Shown: positions 1 through 10,361 of the stretch, piece by piece
Position numbering within the stretch: the first letter of the stretch is position 1
Layout: each line of letters opens with the position of its first letter
Source: Ciborinia camelliae
Lineage: Eukaryota > Ascomycota > Leotiomycetes > Helotiales > Sclerotiniaceae
Reading direction: 5' to 3'
DNA: 64,000 nucleotides
NCBI GenBank assembly: GCA_025890175.1
Contig: JANPYM010000009.1
Coordinates: forward strand, 889,650-953,649
Notes under the pieces: model-generated
Seen by the model: only the letters and a program-made list of their open reading frames with translations
Databases searched by the model: none
What the model was told of the DNA's origin: nothing
Made by a program: the position numbers and the translations under genes

Positions 1-1460
1 AAGTTGGTCTTGATTATGGACGAAGTCGATGGGATGTCATCTGGAGATCGTGGTGGTGTGGGAGCTCTGGCCAAAATCTGCAAGACAACCGATATTCCCA
101 TGATATTGATCTGTAATGACCGCAGGCTTCCAAAAATGAAGCCATTCGACTTCGTAACGTTTGATATGCCATTCAAGAGACCCACTGTTGATATGGTTCG
201 TTCACGTATCGCTACTATCTGTCATCGAGAAGGCATGAAGCTTCCCATTCAAGTCATTGATGCTCTAATTGAAGGCAGCAACAAGGATATCAGACAAATT
301 ATTAACATGATATCTACTGTAAAGCTTGACCAAACAGCTATGGACTTCGACCAAGGAAAGGAAATGTCAAAGGCATGGGAGAAGCATGTTGTCCTCAAGC
401 CATGGGATATAACCCATCAACTCCTTGGCGGACATATGTTTGCTCCCAGTAGCAAATCTACCTTGAACGATAAGATTGAGCTTTACTTCAATGATCACGA
501 GTTCACACCCCTAATGATCCAGGAAAATTACCTAAATACGAAACCACAATTAGCCAATAACGCAGATACACCTAAAGAACACAGGCTTAAAGTATTGCAA
601 CTTATAGACCAAGCCGCAGAGAGTATCAGCGATGGCGATATAGTTGATCGAATGATTCACGGATCCCAACAACAATGGTCTCTTATGCCTACACACGCAG
701 TCTTCAGCACAGTTCGACCGTCAAGCTTCATATCTGGTTCAATGACTGGAAGAACCAACTTTACCTCTTGGCTTGGTAACAATAGCAAGTACGGAAAACT
801 ATCTCGTTATGTAAAAGAAATACAGTCGCATATGCGACTGCGGTCTTCTGGCGACCGCCATGAAATTCGTCAACAATATCTACCAGTTCTCTGGGACAAA
901 CTCATTCGTCGACTTGATATTGAGGGCAGAGATTCCGTAGATGATGTTATCGATCTCATGGATAGTTATTTCTTGACTAGGGAAGACTGGGACTTTATCA
1001 TGGAACTGGGTGTTGGAGAACAAGATATGGAAAGTGTCAAATTGGATACCCAAACAAAAGCCAGTTTCACAAGATCGTAAGTCACCTACTATCTCTTCTG
1101 AAATTTATGATACTAATAAATTAAAGTTACAATGCACGCTCCCACCCTGTCCCCTTTATGAAAGCAAGCAACGTCTTCCAACCCACCAAGGTCGCTGCCG
1201 CAAAACCAGATCTGGAAGAAGCATTCGAGGCAGAAGATGATGGCGAAGTGGTTGCGGAACCAGTCGATGATGATGAAGAGGCCGATTTGAAAAAGGATAA
1301 ATATATTAAGCAACCTAAGAAGAAGGTGGCCAAGAAGCCAACTAAGAAGAAGGCTAAGAGTCCGACTGAAGATGATATGATTGATGATGAGGAAGTGGAG
1401 GAAGAGAAACCAAAGAAAACAAAGAAGGCGAGCGCAAGTGCGAAGAAGGGGAAGAAATGA
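1..1460 (+). CDS. RFC1: Replication factor C large subunit, C-terminal part (partial)
   Basis: Large subunit of the nuclear clamp loader that opens PCNA and loads it on primer-template DNA. Only the 3' part is present; the frame is open at the left edge, so the BRCT domain and Walker A lie outside. Two exons fit, 1-1076 and 1169-1460, with a GTAAGT donor and an AAG acceptor, giving 455 visible residues. The visible part opens with the Walker B strand (LVLIMDEVDGM), followed by a sensor strand (ILICNDR), the AAA+ lid and the RFC1-type C-terminal helical collar. The second exon encodes alternating acidic and lysine-rich runs, the usual RFC1 tail. Family assignment is firm from motif order; the splice was chosen because it restores phase (TC|C). 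Confidence 0.93.
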
Positions 1461-1889
1461 ATGAGTAGGCGGGTGGATTTTGCTAGGAGATCTTGAATCA
1501 TCTTAGGGGAGGGGGGGTGAGATGAGATTTTCTCGAGATTTTGGTGGTGTGTGATTATTGAATATATATTATTGTAGCTTGAGAACATGAAATTCCAGGT
1601 TGGGGGAGAAGGGATACGACTGTTTCTGGTGTCAAAACGGAGAAAATAGTTTAGCTAAGATTATTTGCAGCTTCTTGCACATATTTAGGTAGTTTTTGGC
1701 ACATATGCCAAACGACATATGAAACAGGCAATGCCATAAATCTTTGGGGTTTCAATTGTTTTTATCTCTAAATTTTTTGTTGATGTGGAACTGCACAAGG
1801 TGTAGTATAAGACGTCGCTATCTAGCATTATCACCGGCTCTGCATGTATCTAATCTCTAATTCCAAGTTTGGCTTGCCCATCACAAGCC
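1461..1889. other. Convergent 3' intergenic region
   Basis: Lies between the RFC1 stop and the stop of the opposing aldo-keto reductase. It is AT-rich with one G-run near 1505-1517. I see no gene in it; it should hold the two 3' UTRs. Confidence 0.6.
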
Positions 1890-3103
1890 TTAAACATATC
1901 TCCTCTCTAACGCAGCTGGTTTATTTCCCAAAATCTCATCAATCTCTTTCATAATCTCGGGCGTCAACTTCTCTCTAATCTTCAGCGCCCTCACACTTTC
2001 AAATACCTGCTCGGGTCTACTCGCTCCCGTAATCGCACTACTAACCCTCTCATTCTTAAGCACCCAACTCATGGCCAAATTCGCCATACTAATGCCAAGT
2101 TTCTCAGCCACCGGCATCAATTTTTCCACGGCTGCGATATCGGTTTTCCAGGAATCGTCGCCGGCCTTGGCTTTCATTCGGGCGGCAAAGGCATCTTGAG
2201 AGGTTCCGAGACGGGAGTCAGATGGGATGCCAGAGTTGTATTTTCCGGTGAGGAATCCGAATTTGAGGGGGGAGAAGGTGGTTAGGCCGAGACCGAATTC
2301 GTTGTACAGGGGGAGGAATTCGCCTTCAACTTTTTGTCGAGCGAGGAGGTTGTATTGTGGCTGTTCCATTAGGGGAGCGATAAGGTTGAGGCGGTGGGCG
2401 ACGGCGTGCGCGGAGGCAATTTCGGCGGCGGTCCACTGTGGTGGGGATTAGTTTATGGGGTTGCAGATGGGAAAGGGCTAAGTGGGGCTTTACTTCGGAG
2501 GTTCCCCAGTAGAATGCTTTGCCGGTGTTGATGAGGTGGTTGAATGCTCGGACGGTTTCTTCCATGGGACAGGTGCGATCGGGTCGGTGGGCATAGATGA
2601 GGTCTACATAGTCGAGTTGGAGACGCTCAAGCGCGAGGTGAGTGCCTTCGATGATACGTTTGCGGGAGAGGCCGAGATTGTTCACGATTTTCTCGCCATT
2701 GGCTTTTCCCCAATATATCTGTTTTGGATCTTGTAAATTTATGTGGTGGAGATGTAGAGCAGTGGAGTGAGCCTTACTTTTGTAGAGATGACAATGTCGT
2801 TTCTTTTCCAGCCGAACTTTTTGATGGCTTGACCCATTACCCGTTCAGACTCTCCACCTGCGTAGCCCTCGGCACAATCGAAGAAGTTGATTCCAGCATC
2901 ATAGGCGGCTTTCATGCACGCGAAGGTGTTTTCTAATGTATGTTAATCCTGCAATTGACCCAAATTAGAAGGGGAACCGTGCCATTTTCAACATGGCCTC
3001 CATATGTAAGCCAACCACCGAGAGAAATGGCAGATACCTGGAGACCAGATGGGCCTAGGTATCTATATTCCATCTCTGGGAGATCTTCTGGAACTGGCAC
3101 CAT
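1890..3103 (-). CDS. Aldo-keto reductase, K+ channel beta-subunit-like (AKR6 type)
   Basis: NADPH-dependent oxidoreductase of the Shaker beta-subunit-like group, likely cytosolic. Four exons on the minus strand: 3103-2983, 2932-2778, 2718-2494, 2435-1890, giving 348 residues, normal for the family. The AKR catalytic tetrad is in place: Asp59 and Tyr64 (FFDCAEGY), Lys92 (ISTK) and His136 (YAHR). The C-terminal half carries the cofactor-binding TGASRPEQV motif. Start: the ATG at 3103 has a good context (tcaaaATGg) and matches the usual family N-terminus; an in-frame ATG 78 nt upstream is less likely. Oddity: the first intron fits only as a GC-AG intron (donor ATG|GCACGG), because no GT donor restores the conserved GHVENE-TFACMK junction. 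Physiological substrate unknown. Confidence 0.88.
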
Positions 3104-6100
3104 TTTGAGGGATGATTGTTTTATTGCCGGAAAAATAGAAGCTGTGAGAGGAGAACTGAGAGGTTCTTGAAGATACTTCAAGGAGTAAAGAGAAAGGGTT
3201 TACAATTCAGAAATGAGTATTTACCTTTCGAAATGACCCCGCTATATCACGACATTTCCAGGCAGGGCAGGTACGTCTCACTGTCATCTTACCTACCTTG
3301 GCACTATTGCAAATTTCCCTTATCGCTATCCGAAGAGTGGGATGAGCCCAAAGAACCAGTGAGAATTGAGGTGAATAGTTGTTGCTGATTTTCACGTGAG
3401 TGTTGTATAAGGTTTGTTTGTAGGATGTTGGAACGTTGAGCTTCCTCTTTAGCCGTAGTGTAGCTCGGATGAATATGTCCCGACTGCTGTGGAACAAACC
3501 CGCCAATTGCAACAAGCAACAAGGTGGCTGATTTTAGTCATGAGCTCCACATATCCTTTCAACGTCGAAACTAGTTGCAAACCTTCTTTTGACCTTGATG
3601 GAGGCTCCTGTGAACTCATATTCGGTTATGGATACTGTATACTGATATGAACCGAACAGCAGCTTCGGGGTCATATTATACTTTGCTATCGAAGGATAAT
3701 TGCTGTACGACATCTTGGAGTATTCTTGCTTTTCCTTAGGCCGACAATAACTAGAGTGGTTGCTGAAGCACATTATCAACTCATCGCCATATTCTCGGGC
3801 GGGTAACATCTGGGGGTCATTGTCAGCTCTGGTGCGGGGGAGCAATGGTGCTATAGGAGGCCAACAAGCCTATTCAAGCAAGATGGGATTGTAGTGACGA
3901 GTGGGAGCATTGCCAGTACTTCTAAGAAAGATTGCTCAATTGACTCATTTATACAAAATGAGAAGGGGAAAGTAGTGTTCAACCTTATTGTAGCTTCCGT
4001 GCTTCCGTTATGACAGCGTTGTCATCACTTTCTCGAATGGACGAGGAAGTCGATAAGGTACCAATAAGCCAGTGATAGTCGTTTGAAAGCCCAGAGATAT
4101 CCCAATCATCTGAAAATACTCAAATGAACCCTGTTGGGGCGCAACTCCCCCTCGAGTTCAGCTGCAGCATAAAGCGAAGCGATTTGAACGGGAGCTCGTC
4201 TCCACTGGTGCCGAGTCCCTCCCCTTTAATATTTTGAGCTCTGAGGATACAGAAGATGCTTACCGAATTACAGAGCATGCAGAATCTTCCGTGTTGTTAT
4301 AAACAGCCACTCAAATCCTTCCCTTCTGTGCCATTTTTTTGAAGACTCGATCATGCTTGGAATCCCAAAATAAGCCTGCGAGGTAGTGGGGTGATGAGGA
4401 GAAGAGGCATTGCTGCGTATGGGATATTCGCCATAGAAGGTATTCATTAGAGCGACACTTTTCGAGATGCTAGCTCAGTAAGTGTGGAACTGCCTCGTTG
4501 CTTTGATTGTACTGCATTGCAGACAAAGGGGATGCAGAGGTTTCTTGTCAAACCCTCCTTCAAACGCTTGAATGGCCAGACTTATCTGTTGGCACAATTA
4601 TGCCTGGTCAATTAGATCAGTAAAACAACAAAAGGTTAAAAAGAAGTCTTTTACGTATCTTTGTTGACTTTCTAAGTTTCAATAAAGTCTTCATGCAATT
4701 GAAGGGCATATATCAAGAAATATTCTGGGTGAAGTGGTTTGTCAAAAATGTATTGAATCTTTGACAAGGAACCCTCATTGGTTCTCGAGCCGAAAAAGTA
4801 AGGAGACTTTCAGTTATGAAAGAGCTGTAGATGTCACCGTCACAGACTTCAAAAGATCATTTCTGAATCTAAATCTGAATCTCAATATGAATCTCATTTT
4901 CATTTTCATGATCTCTGATTTAATCCTATCACAACTTCGACTCCGGGGTACCCCAATACCCCATACATTCTTTTGCTGGGTGAGGAACTAGTTATTACTA
5001 GCTGCAATTTGAAGTACCACGTGAACGTGAATTTCTATAATTGGCTTCCTTTTGGATGGTTATCTGAACTTCTGATTGGAAGAAATTTGGAAATTTGAAA
5101 ACTTCGCTTGGTTGGTCGGTTCCCTGCCTGCCTGCCGTGTTTTGAAGCAAAATAAAATAAAGTGTACCTACTTGCTCGCACTTTCCACTTCCCCTCTTCC
5201 TCTTTCCCCATAACAACAACAAGTCTGAATTCCGTTTTTGTTCATCAGAAAAAAAGTAATTCATCAAATACCTTCCTTTTTTCATCAGTATTGAGATCGT
5301 AGAGTCCTTCGCGATCTTTCTATCTGATATTCTCTATCCACATTTGTAAGTCAAATTATCCTGTCCCCAAATTCCCTTCCTCGAGCATCAAATTTTCATG
5401 TCGCGTTTTGAAAACACATTCAAGATCTTCACATATCTTTTCTTCTTATCACTCATTATACACCTTGCAGCATGTGTATCAATTGAATCTCAATTGTCGC
5501 AAGCATTCATCTCTTCATTCTTTCAAAATACTACTTCCAAAACCACCTGCATCATCTCCTTTCACACTACAAAGCACACTTCAAAGACACTTATGAGTTG
5601 TTGCGACTATCCTCTATTCCTCACACCGGGATCGTCAATACGCACTTACTTAAAGAGGCATCAAGATTGTCTCCCGATCGTCTTCCTTTCGGATCAAGTC
5701 GCACTTTCTTGATTAAGAACCATATTCACTTGAGAGTTGGACCCCGCCCTCGCCATTTTTAAGCCTTACTTTCATCCACACAACCACAAATCTTTCTTCG
5801 CCACTACAAAGTTTTTTCTTTCCACTTCTCTTCCTCTTCCTCTCTTTTTCTCCGCGCGCGCCTTTCTAGTCTTGCTTATCAGCTTGACAACTTCTTGAAC
5901 CCTTTGATTTTTTACTCGTGTTTCAGACTGCTTCTTGAATTCAAATTCAAAGAGTTCTTTGATCTTTCACTTTGAGCAACACCAAGTTGGTTTCATCTTG
6001 CGTGCACTATTCTCACTCCCACCTTCCGTCTATTAATATTTTTTTAATTACACGAATGGCTAACATATATTTCTCTCACAGATACAAAACAAAAACCTCC

Positions 6101-6119
6101 AATCCTTGAATCTTTCAAG
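3104..6119. other. 3-kb gene-free region, including the leader of the zinc-knuckle gene
   Basis: No family-like coding was recognised. The left part (3.1-4.7 kb) has only short unsupported frames. Around 4862-4910 is a run of near-repeats of CTGAATCT/CATTTTC. From about 5180 the plus strand becomes pyrimidine-rich, as in fungal promoters and 5' leaders of highly expressed genes, and leads into the zinc-knuckle gene at 6120. Confidence 0.5.
5346..6081 (+). other. Candidate 5' UTR intron of the zinc-knuckle gene
   Basis: A strong donor (GTAAGT at 5346) and a pyrimidine-rich acceptor (TTTCTCTCACAG ending at 6081) frame a 736-nt interval just before the start codon at 6120. Pyrimidine-rich blocks at 5180-5220 and 5760-5870 look like leader or promoter DNA. 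Several short upstream frames, including one at 5398-5712, would be removed with it. This is inference from splice consensus only. Confidence 0.4.
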
Positions 6120-8095
6120 ATGTCTTGGGAAACTGCAGCCGGTGCTGACGAATGGGGAAGTGGTGCAGTTGCGGCTACCAGTGGTGGTACTGAATGGGAC
6201 ACTCCTGCGGCTACCTCTTCTGAGCAACCCGCAGCCGATGCTTTCAATGATGCTGCCGAGGCTGAGAACGGTTATGGTGGTGGTTACGGTGGTGGCGAGG
6301 AGGCCGGAGGCGGAGGCGGAGGAGGTGGCTTCAGCGGTGGCTGCTTCAACTGTGGTGAAGAAGGGTATGGTTTATAATTTTTCACTTCCCCGATACTCCA
6401 CTAACTCACCTTTTACTAGTCATGGCAAGGCTGAATGCCCAAATCCCCCAAAGGCACGTCCATGCTTCAACTGTGGCGAGGAAGGTCACACCAAGGCCGA
6501 GTGCACCAACCCCGCAGTTGCCCGTGAGTTCACTGGTACCTGTCGCATCTGTGAGCAACAGGGCCATCGGGCATCTGATTGTCCATCTGCTCCGCCTAAG
6601 CTTTGTAATAACTGCAAAGAAGAGGGTAATTTTGCATTCACTGTCTCTAAAACTTTCTACGGAAGCTGACGTTATTGTAGGCCACTCAATCCTTGAGTGC
6701 AAGAATCCTCGCAAGATCGAGCGCAATGATATCGAAGATGTCGCAGCTGAAGTTGCTTGGGAAAATCTGGTCAAGCAATCTGAGGAGGGTGACTTTGATG
6801 ATATGAAGGACGAAGCCATGAAGTACATCAAGGCTTCTCCAGATGCTACCTATCCTCAATTGGAGAAAGCTTTCCGTAACCAGAACATCCCTATTTATCT
6901 CATTGCCATGGAGAAGGAATTGACTCAAACATTCACCAACATGGACTTGCAAGGCAACCTTGACCGCAAGTACTCTGTTTCCTGGCGCAAGTCAAGTAAG
7001 CATAGTCGTCCCAAGGAGAAGGAGAACTGGCCCGCGACCCCAGAAGAGAACCTTGAGCGCCTTGCCGATGCTGGCGAGCCTGTTGATCGTGGTGTTCCTC
7101 TCTGTTCCCGTTGCAGCGAGCTTGGTCACATCTCAAAGCATTGCACTGAGGAGGCAGGTGAGAGTGAACGTGTTCAAGTTCAGTGTTTCAACTGTAATGA
7201 GGTGTAAGCTTTTCTACCTTGGCCTTCCGTTCAGCGTGCTAACTTTGGAATAGTGGTCATCGTGTTCGTGATTGCCCAATCCCCCGTGAGGATAAGTTCG
7301 CTTGTCGCAACTGCAAGAAGTCTGGTCATGGCTCCAAGGAGTGTAAGTTCAACAATCTCGCGTTCTATACCGCAAGCTGACATTGAACGCAGGCCCAGAG
7401 CCACGCTCTGCCGAGGGCGTTGAGTGCAAGAATTGCAATGAGAGTAAGTTCTCCAACCCTTTCTCACGTCTTGGTTTTACTAACTCAATACAGTCGGTCA
7501 TTTCTCTCGTGACTGTCCAACTGGCGGTGGTGGTGATGGCGGTCTTTGCAGAAACTGCAACCAACCTGGTCACAGATGTAAGTGAAATGTTGATCTATAA
7601 ACAGCTCGCAAGTATACTGATATTCTTGCTTATAGCCAAGGAATGTACCAATGAGCGTGTCATTATCTGTCGCAACTGTGATGCAGAGGTTAGTTCTCCT
7701 CCCGCTCAAGTTTCAATAGCTTACTGATTATGAATAGGGCCATACCGGTAAGGAATGCCCAAAGCCTCGTGACTATTCTCGCGTTCAATGCCAGAACTGC
7801 AAGCAGAGTAAGTTAACCCCCGCATATTTCAAGTTTTTGACCTTTGGAATATACTAACACCGAATCAGTGGGACATACCAAGGTTAGATGCAAGGAGCCA
7901 ATCGTCGAAGATGATGCTGCTGGTGATGCTGCTGGCTATGGCGGTGGCTACGGTGGTGGGGAAGTCGGAGCTGATGCTGGTGACTATGGTGGCGGTCATG
8001 CGGCTAACGATGAGTATGCTGCTCCTGCTACTGGTGATGGCGACAACTGGGGTGGCGGTGGTGGCCAAGAAGTTACTGCCGGTGTCGGTTGGTAA
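6120..8095 (+). CDS. Eleven-knuckle CCHC zinc protein (Gis2/Byr3/CNBP-like)
   Basis: Predicted single-stranded nucleic-acid binding protein of the zinc-knuckle group, which acts in mRNA binding and translation control. Nine exons: 6120-6364, 6420-6625, 6681-7203, 7254-7342, 7393-7443, 7494-7577, 7636-7688, 7738-7807, 7869-8095; 515 residues. Eleven C-x2-C-x4-H-x4-C knuckles can be read (for example CFNCGEEGHTKAEC and CRNCNQPGHRSKEC). Four lie near the N-terminus, then comes a helical stretch of roughly 130 residues with many charges, then seven more. Gly-rich GYGGG tracts flank both ends, like RNA-binding RGG/GYGG regions. It is much longer than yeast Gis2 (seven knuckles, about 150 residues), so orthology is uncertain. 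All eight introns fall inside knuckle codons. Confidence 0.9.
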
Positions 8096-9379
8096 ATGGC
8101 GAGTTGCTTGACTTCTCTCGAAACCTCTTGCTTGTCTCACACTACCCGATGTGGTAGAATGAGCTTCAGATCTTCATCCGAGGAAGTTCACAAAAACTCT
8201 GCTGTTTACGCGTCAATTGGTTGGGGTTTATCGTAGTACTGGTTTTCTTCTTCTTTTTTTCCTTTGGTTGCGATTATTCATGGAGACTTGCACTCCTAGA
8301 GGCAAGGATACCATCACAAAAAGGGATTAAAATAACATGGCTGGTATGATAGGACAGGACAGGACAGGACAGAAAAGATATTGCTGCGATATGAAATTTT
8401 TCAAATAGTCACTCAGGTACCTAGATATTTGAGATAAAATCAAAAGATAATATCATAAAATAGGCACTTGAGCTTGTTTGGTGATGGTGATGGTGATTTT
8501 GTTTTTTGCGATGACCTTGAAAAGATATCTCTTCCTTCGGCCAAGATATTTGAGTCTTGAAGTCTTGAAATGATACAACTTGATTGTTGATACATGCAAC
8601 TCAAACAGTAATAGGAAATTAAAGGCAGGCACTGACAAAGAAGAAGATCAGCGTGGGCACATAATCCACAGACAAACAGACCTGAGAACAGAGCAGAGCA
8701 GAACAAAATGCAAACAGAAATAATCAGTATCAAAAGAAAAAGAACAGAAGTGTTTGTGGGAAAGGATTTGGATTCTTTTCGAAAGACTGCTGCTGGCTTG
8801 GAATTAACAATATGGGAGTACCTGAGCCTATGGGGCATACAAATGATATGCGGTTAGTGGGTGGGGGTGAATGGGGGATGTGAATTTTGATAGTGTTTTG
8901 GATGGTGGTGTGGTGGATGGGATAGGTGGGATGGGTGGAAGGGGGGGATGAGAGAGAGGAGAGGAGAGTGGAAAAGGGAGATCCATGGTTTGTTCAAACC
9001 TGTTGTGGAATTCCCGATGAAGGGAATGGAGTGATCGAGGTATTGTGGACTTTACATTTAGTCATTGAGACAATGGAAGACAGGTCGAGTTACATTTAAC
9101 ATGTAAATTTTGTGGTATATTATTGTGAGATTGGGATGAGTCTACTGAGTAATATGTGTAGCTGTAGATCCACTTTTGCTATCTCTAACTCGTATCCAAG
9201 TTTCTATACTGGGAGCTTCATCTTGTGTGTTCTCTTGCAGTAGCGGTTGGTGCGTTGTAGCTGCATCTATTCCGACCAGGGACTCGCCCGAGAAGCTATT
9301 GGGGGAAACAGTTCGTTCGTCATGACATGGAAGCTCGACTCCTTAAATCGATGTAACTCATCATGCTAGCGCACCCCTT
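8096..9379. other. Convergent intergenic region with short tandem repeats
   Basis: Lies between two convergent stops. It contains a GGACA tandem repeat (about 8350-8372), a GATGGT repeat near 8484, and a GGGTGG/GGATGG-rich stretch at 8860-8960. No gene was recognised. Confidence 0.55.
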
Positions 9380-10361
9380 TCAAAGTTTCTCAAAAGTAGG
9401 TTTCCTCTTCTGTAACCCACTCAACATGGCATCCTTAACATCTTTCGTTTGAATCGCCGCACTATTCCAAACCCCCGTATACCTCAAGCTATCCGCCAAC
9501 CTATTATCCCTCGCATGATTCAACAATTCCTTCGTCCCCTGCACTGCCACCGGACTCTTCTCCGCCAACAATTTCGCTATATTGAGTGCTCTGTCTATAG
9601 CTTTCTCTTTCGTAGGCTCAACATGGCTCACGAAGCCTACCCGGAGAGCTTCTTCGGCCCCAAATATTCGCGCGGATAGACAGACGTCTTTGACCCAACT
9701 GAAAGAGCCAACGACTTTGGGGAGGCGGGAAAGAGTGCCAATGTCGGCTGCGAGTCCAATATCTACTTCTTTTACCGACATCTTAACATCCGATGCGCAG
9801 ATGCGAATATCGGCACAGGTGGATATGTCGATGGAAAGGCCGAAAGAGTAGCCATGGAGGACACATATAACGGCTAGATTTTGTGAGATTAAGCCCCATT
9901 GCTCATCTAAGGAAAGAGGAGTGAACATACGTTTCTCACATTTCTCAGCACTACTGATACATGCTTGGAATTCTTCGACATGGCGTTTGATGGCTTGCGC
10001 TTTTCGCGCTACGTCTGTTGGACTTCCTTCCTTCTCCCCCAAGATCCCACCTTGCGCAGCAGCTTCAACGTCTAAACCTGTGGAAAAGGCACGATCGCCG
10101 GCGCCAGATAATATGATAGAGCGAACGTCGGGGGAATAAGAGAGGGTATCGAAGATGGTGCGAAATTCGAGCCACTAGACTTAGTAGGTCAATGAATGAT
10201 TGTGGTAGCAGTTTATGGTAGCACTTTGTGGATGAATACTTGCTTACCATGGCTTCGAAGAAGGCATTTAGTTTCTCGGGACGGTTGATTTGAACATGTG
10301 CAATATATGGTGCTGGGTATGTGACAAGGAAATATTTGTAGGTGGATATTGAGGAGGCCAT
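9380..10361 (-). CDS. Delta(3,5)-delta(2,4)-dienoyl-CoA isomerase (ECH1-like)
   Basis: Crotonase-fold enzyme of unsaturated fatty-acid beta-oxidation that moves the double bonds of 3,5-dienoyl-CoA to the 2,4 position; expected in peroxisome or mitochondrion. Three exons on the minus strand: 10361-10248, 10174-9931, 9873-9380; 283 residues. Three acidic residues, Asp135 (SIDIS), Glu155 (VKEVD) and Asp163 (AADIGT), have the same spacing (20 and 8) as the catalytic residues of rat ECH1, and KEVDIGLAADIGTL is the ECH1 signature. The oxyanion-hole segments (FSTGLD, HGYSFG) are present. The C-terminus is EKL, at best a weak peroxisomal PTS1. An in-frame ATG 24 nt upstream is possible; I chose 10361 because the family N-terminus starts near it. 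Confidence 0.9.

Noticed and set aside
1127..1588. 153-codon minus-strand frame, Ser/Phe-rich
   Set aside because: It is antisense to the Lys/Glu-rich RFC1 tail; the Ser/Phe runs are complements of those codons.
3534..3845. 103-codon minus-strand frame that looks somewhat protein-like
   Set aside because: No family motif, no splice partners, no leader; could be chance or a very old relic.
5398..5712. 104-codon frame with a hydrophobic start like a signal peptide
   Set aside because: It lies in the candidate leader intron of the zinc-knuckle gene, and its Ser/Thr/His composition follows the pyrimidine-rich DNA.
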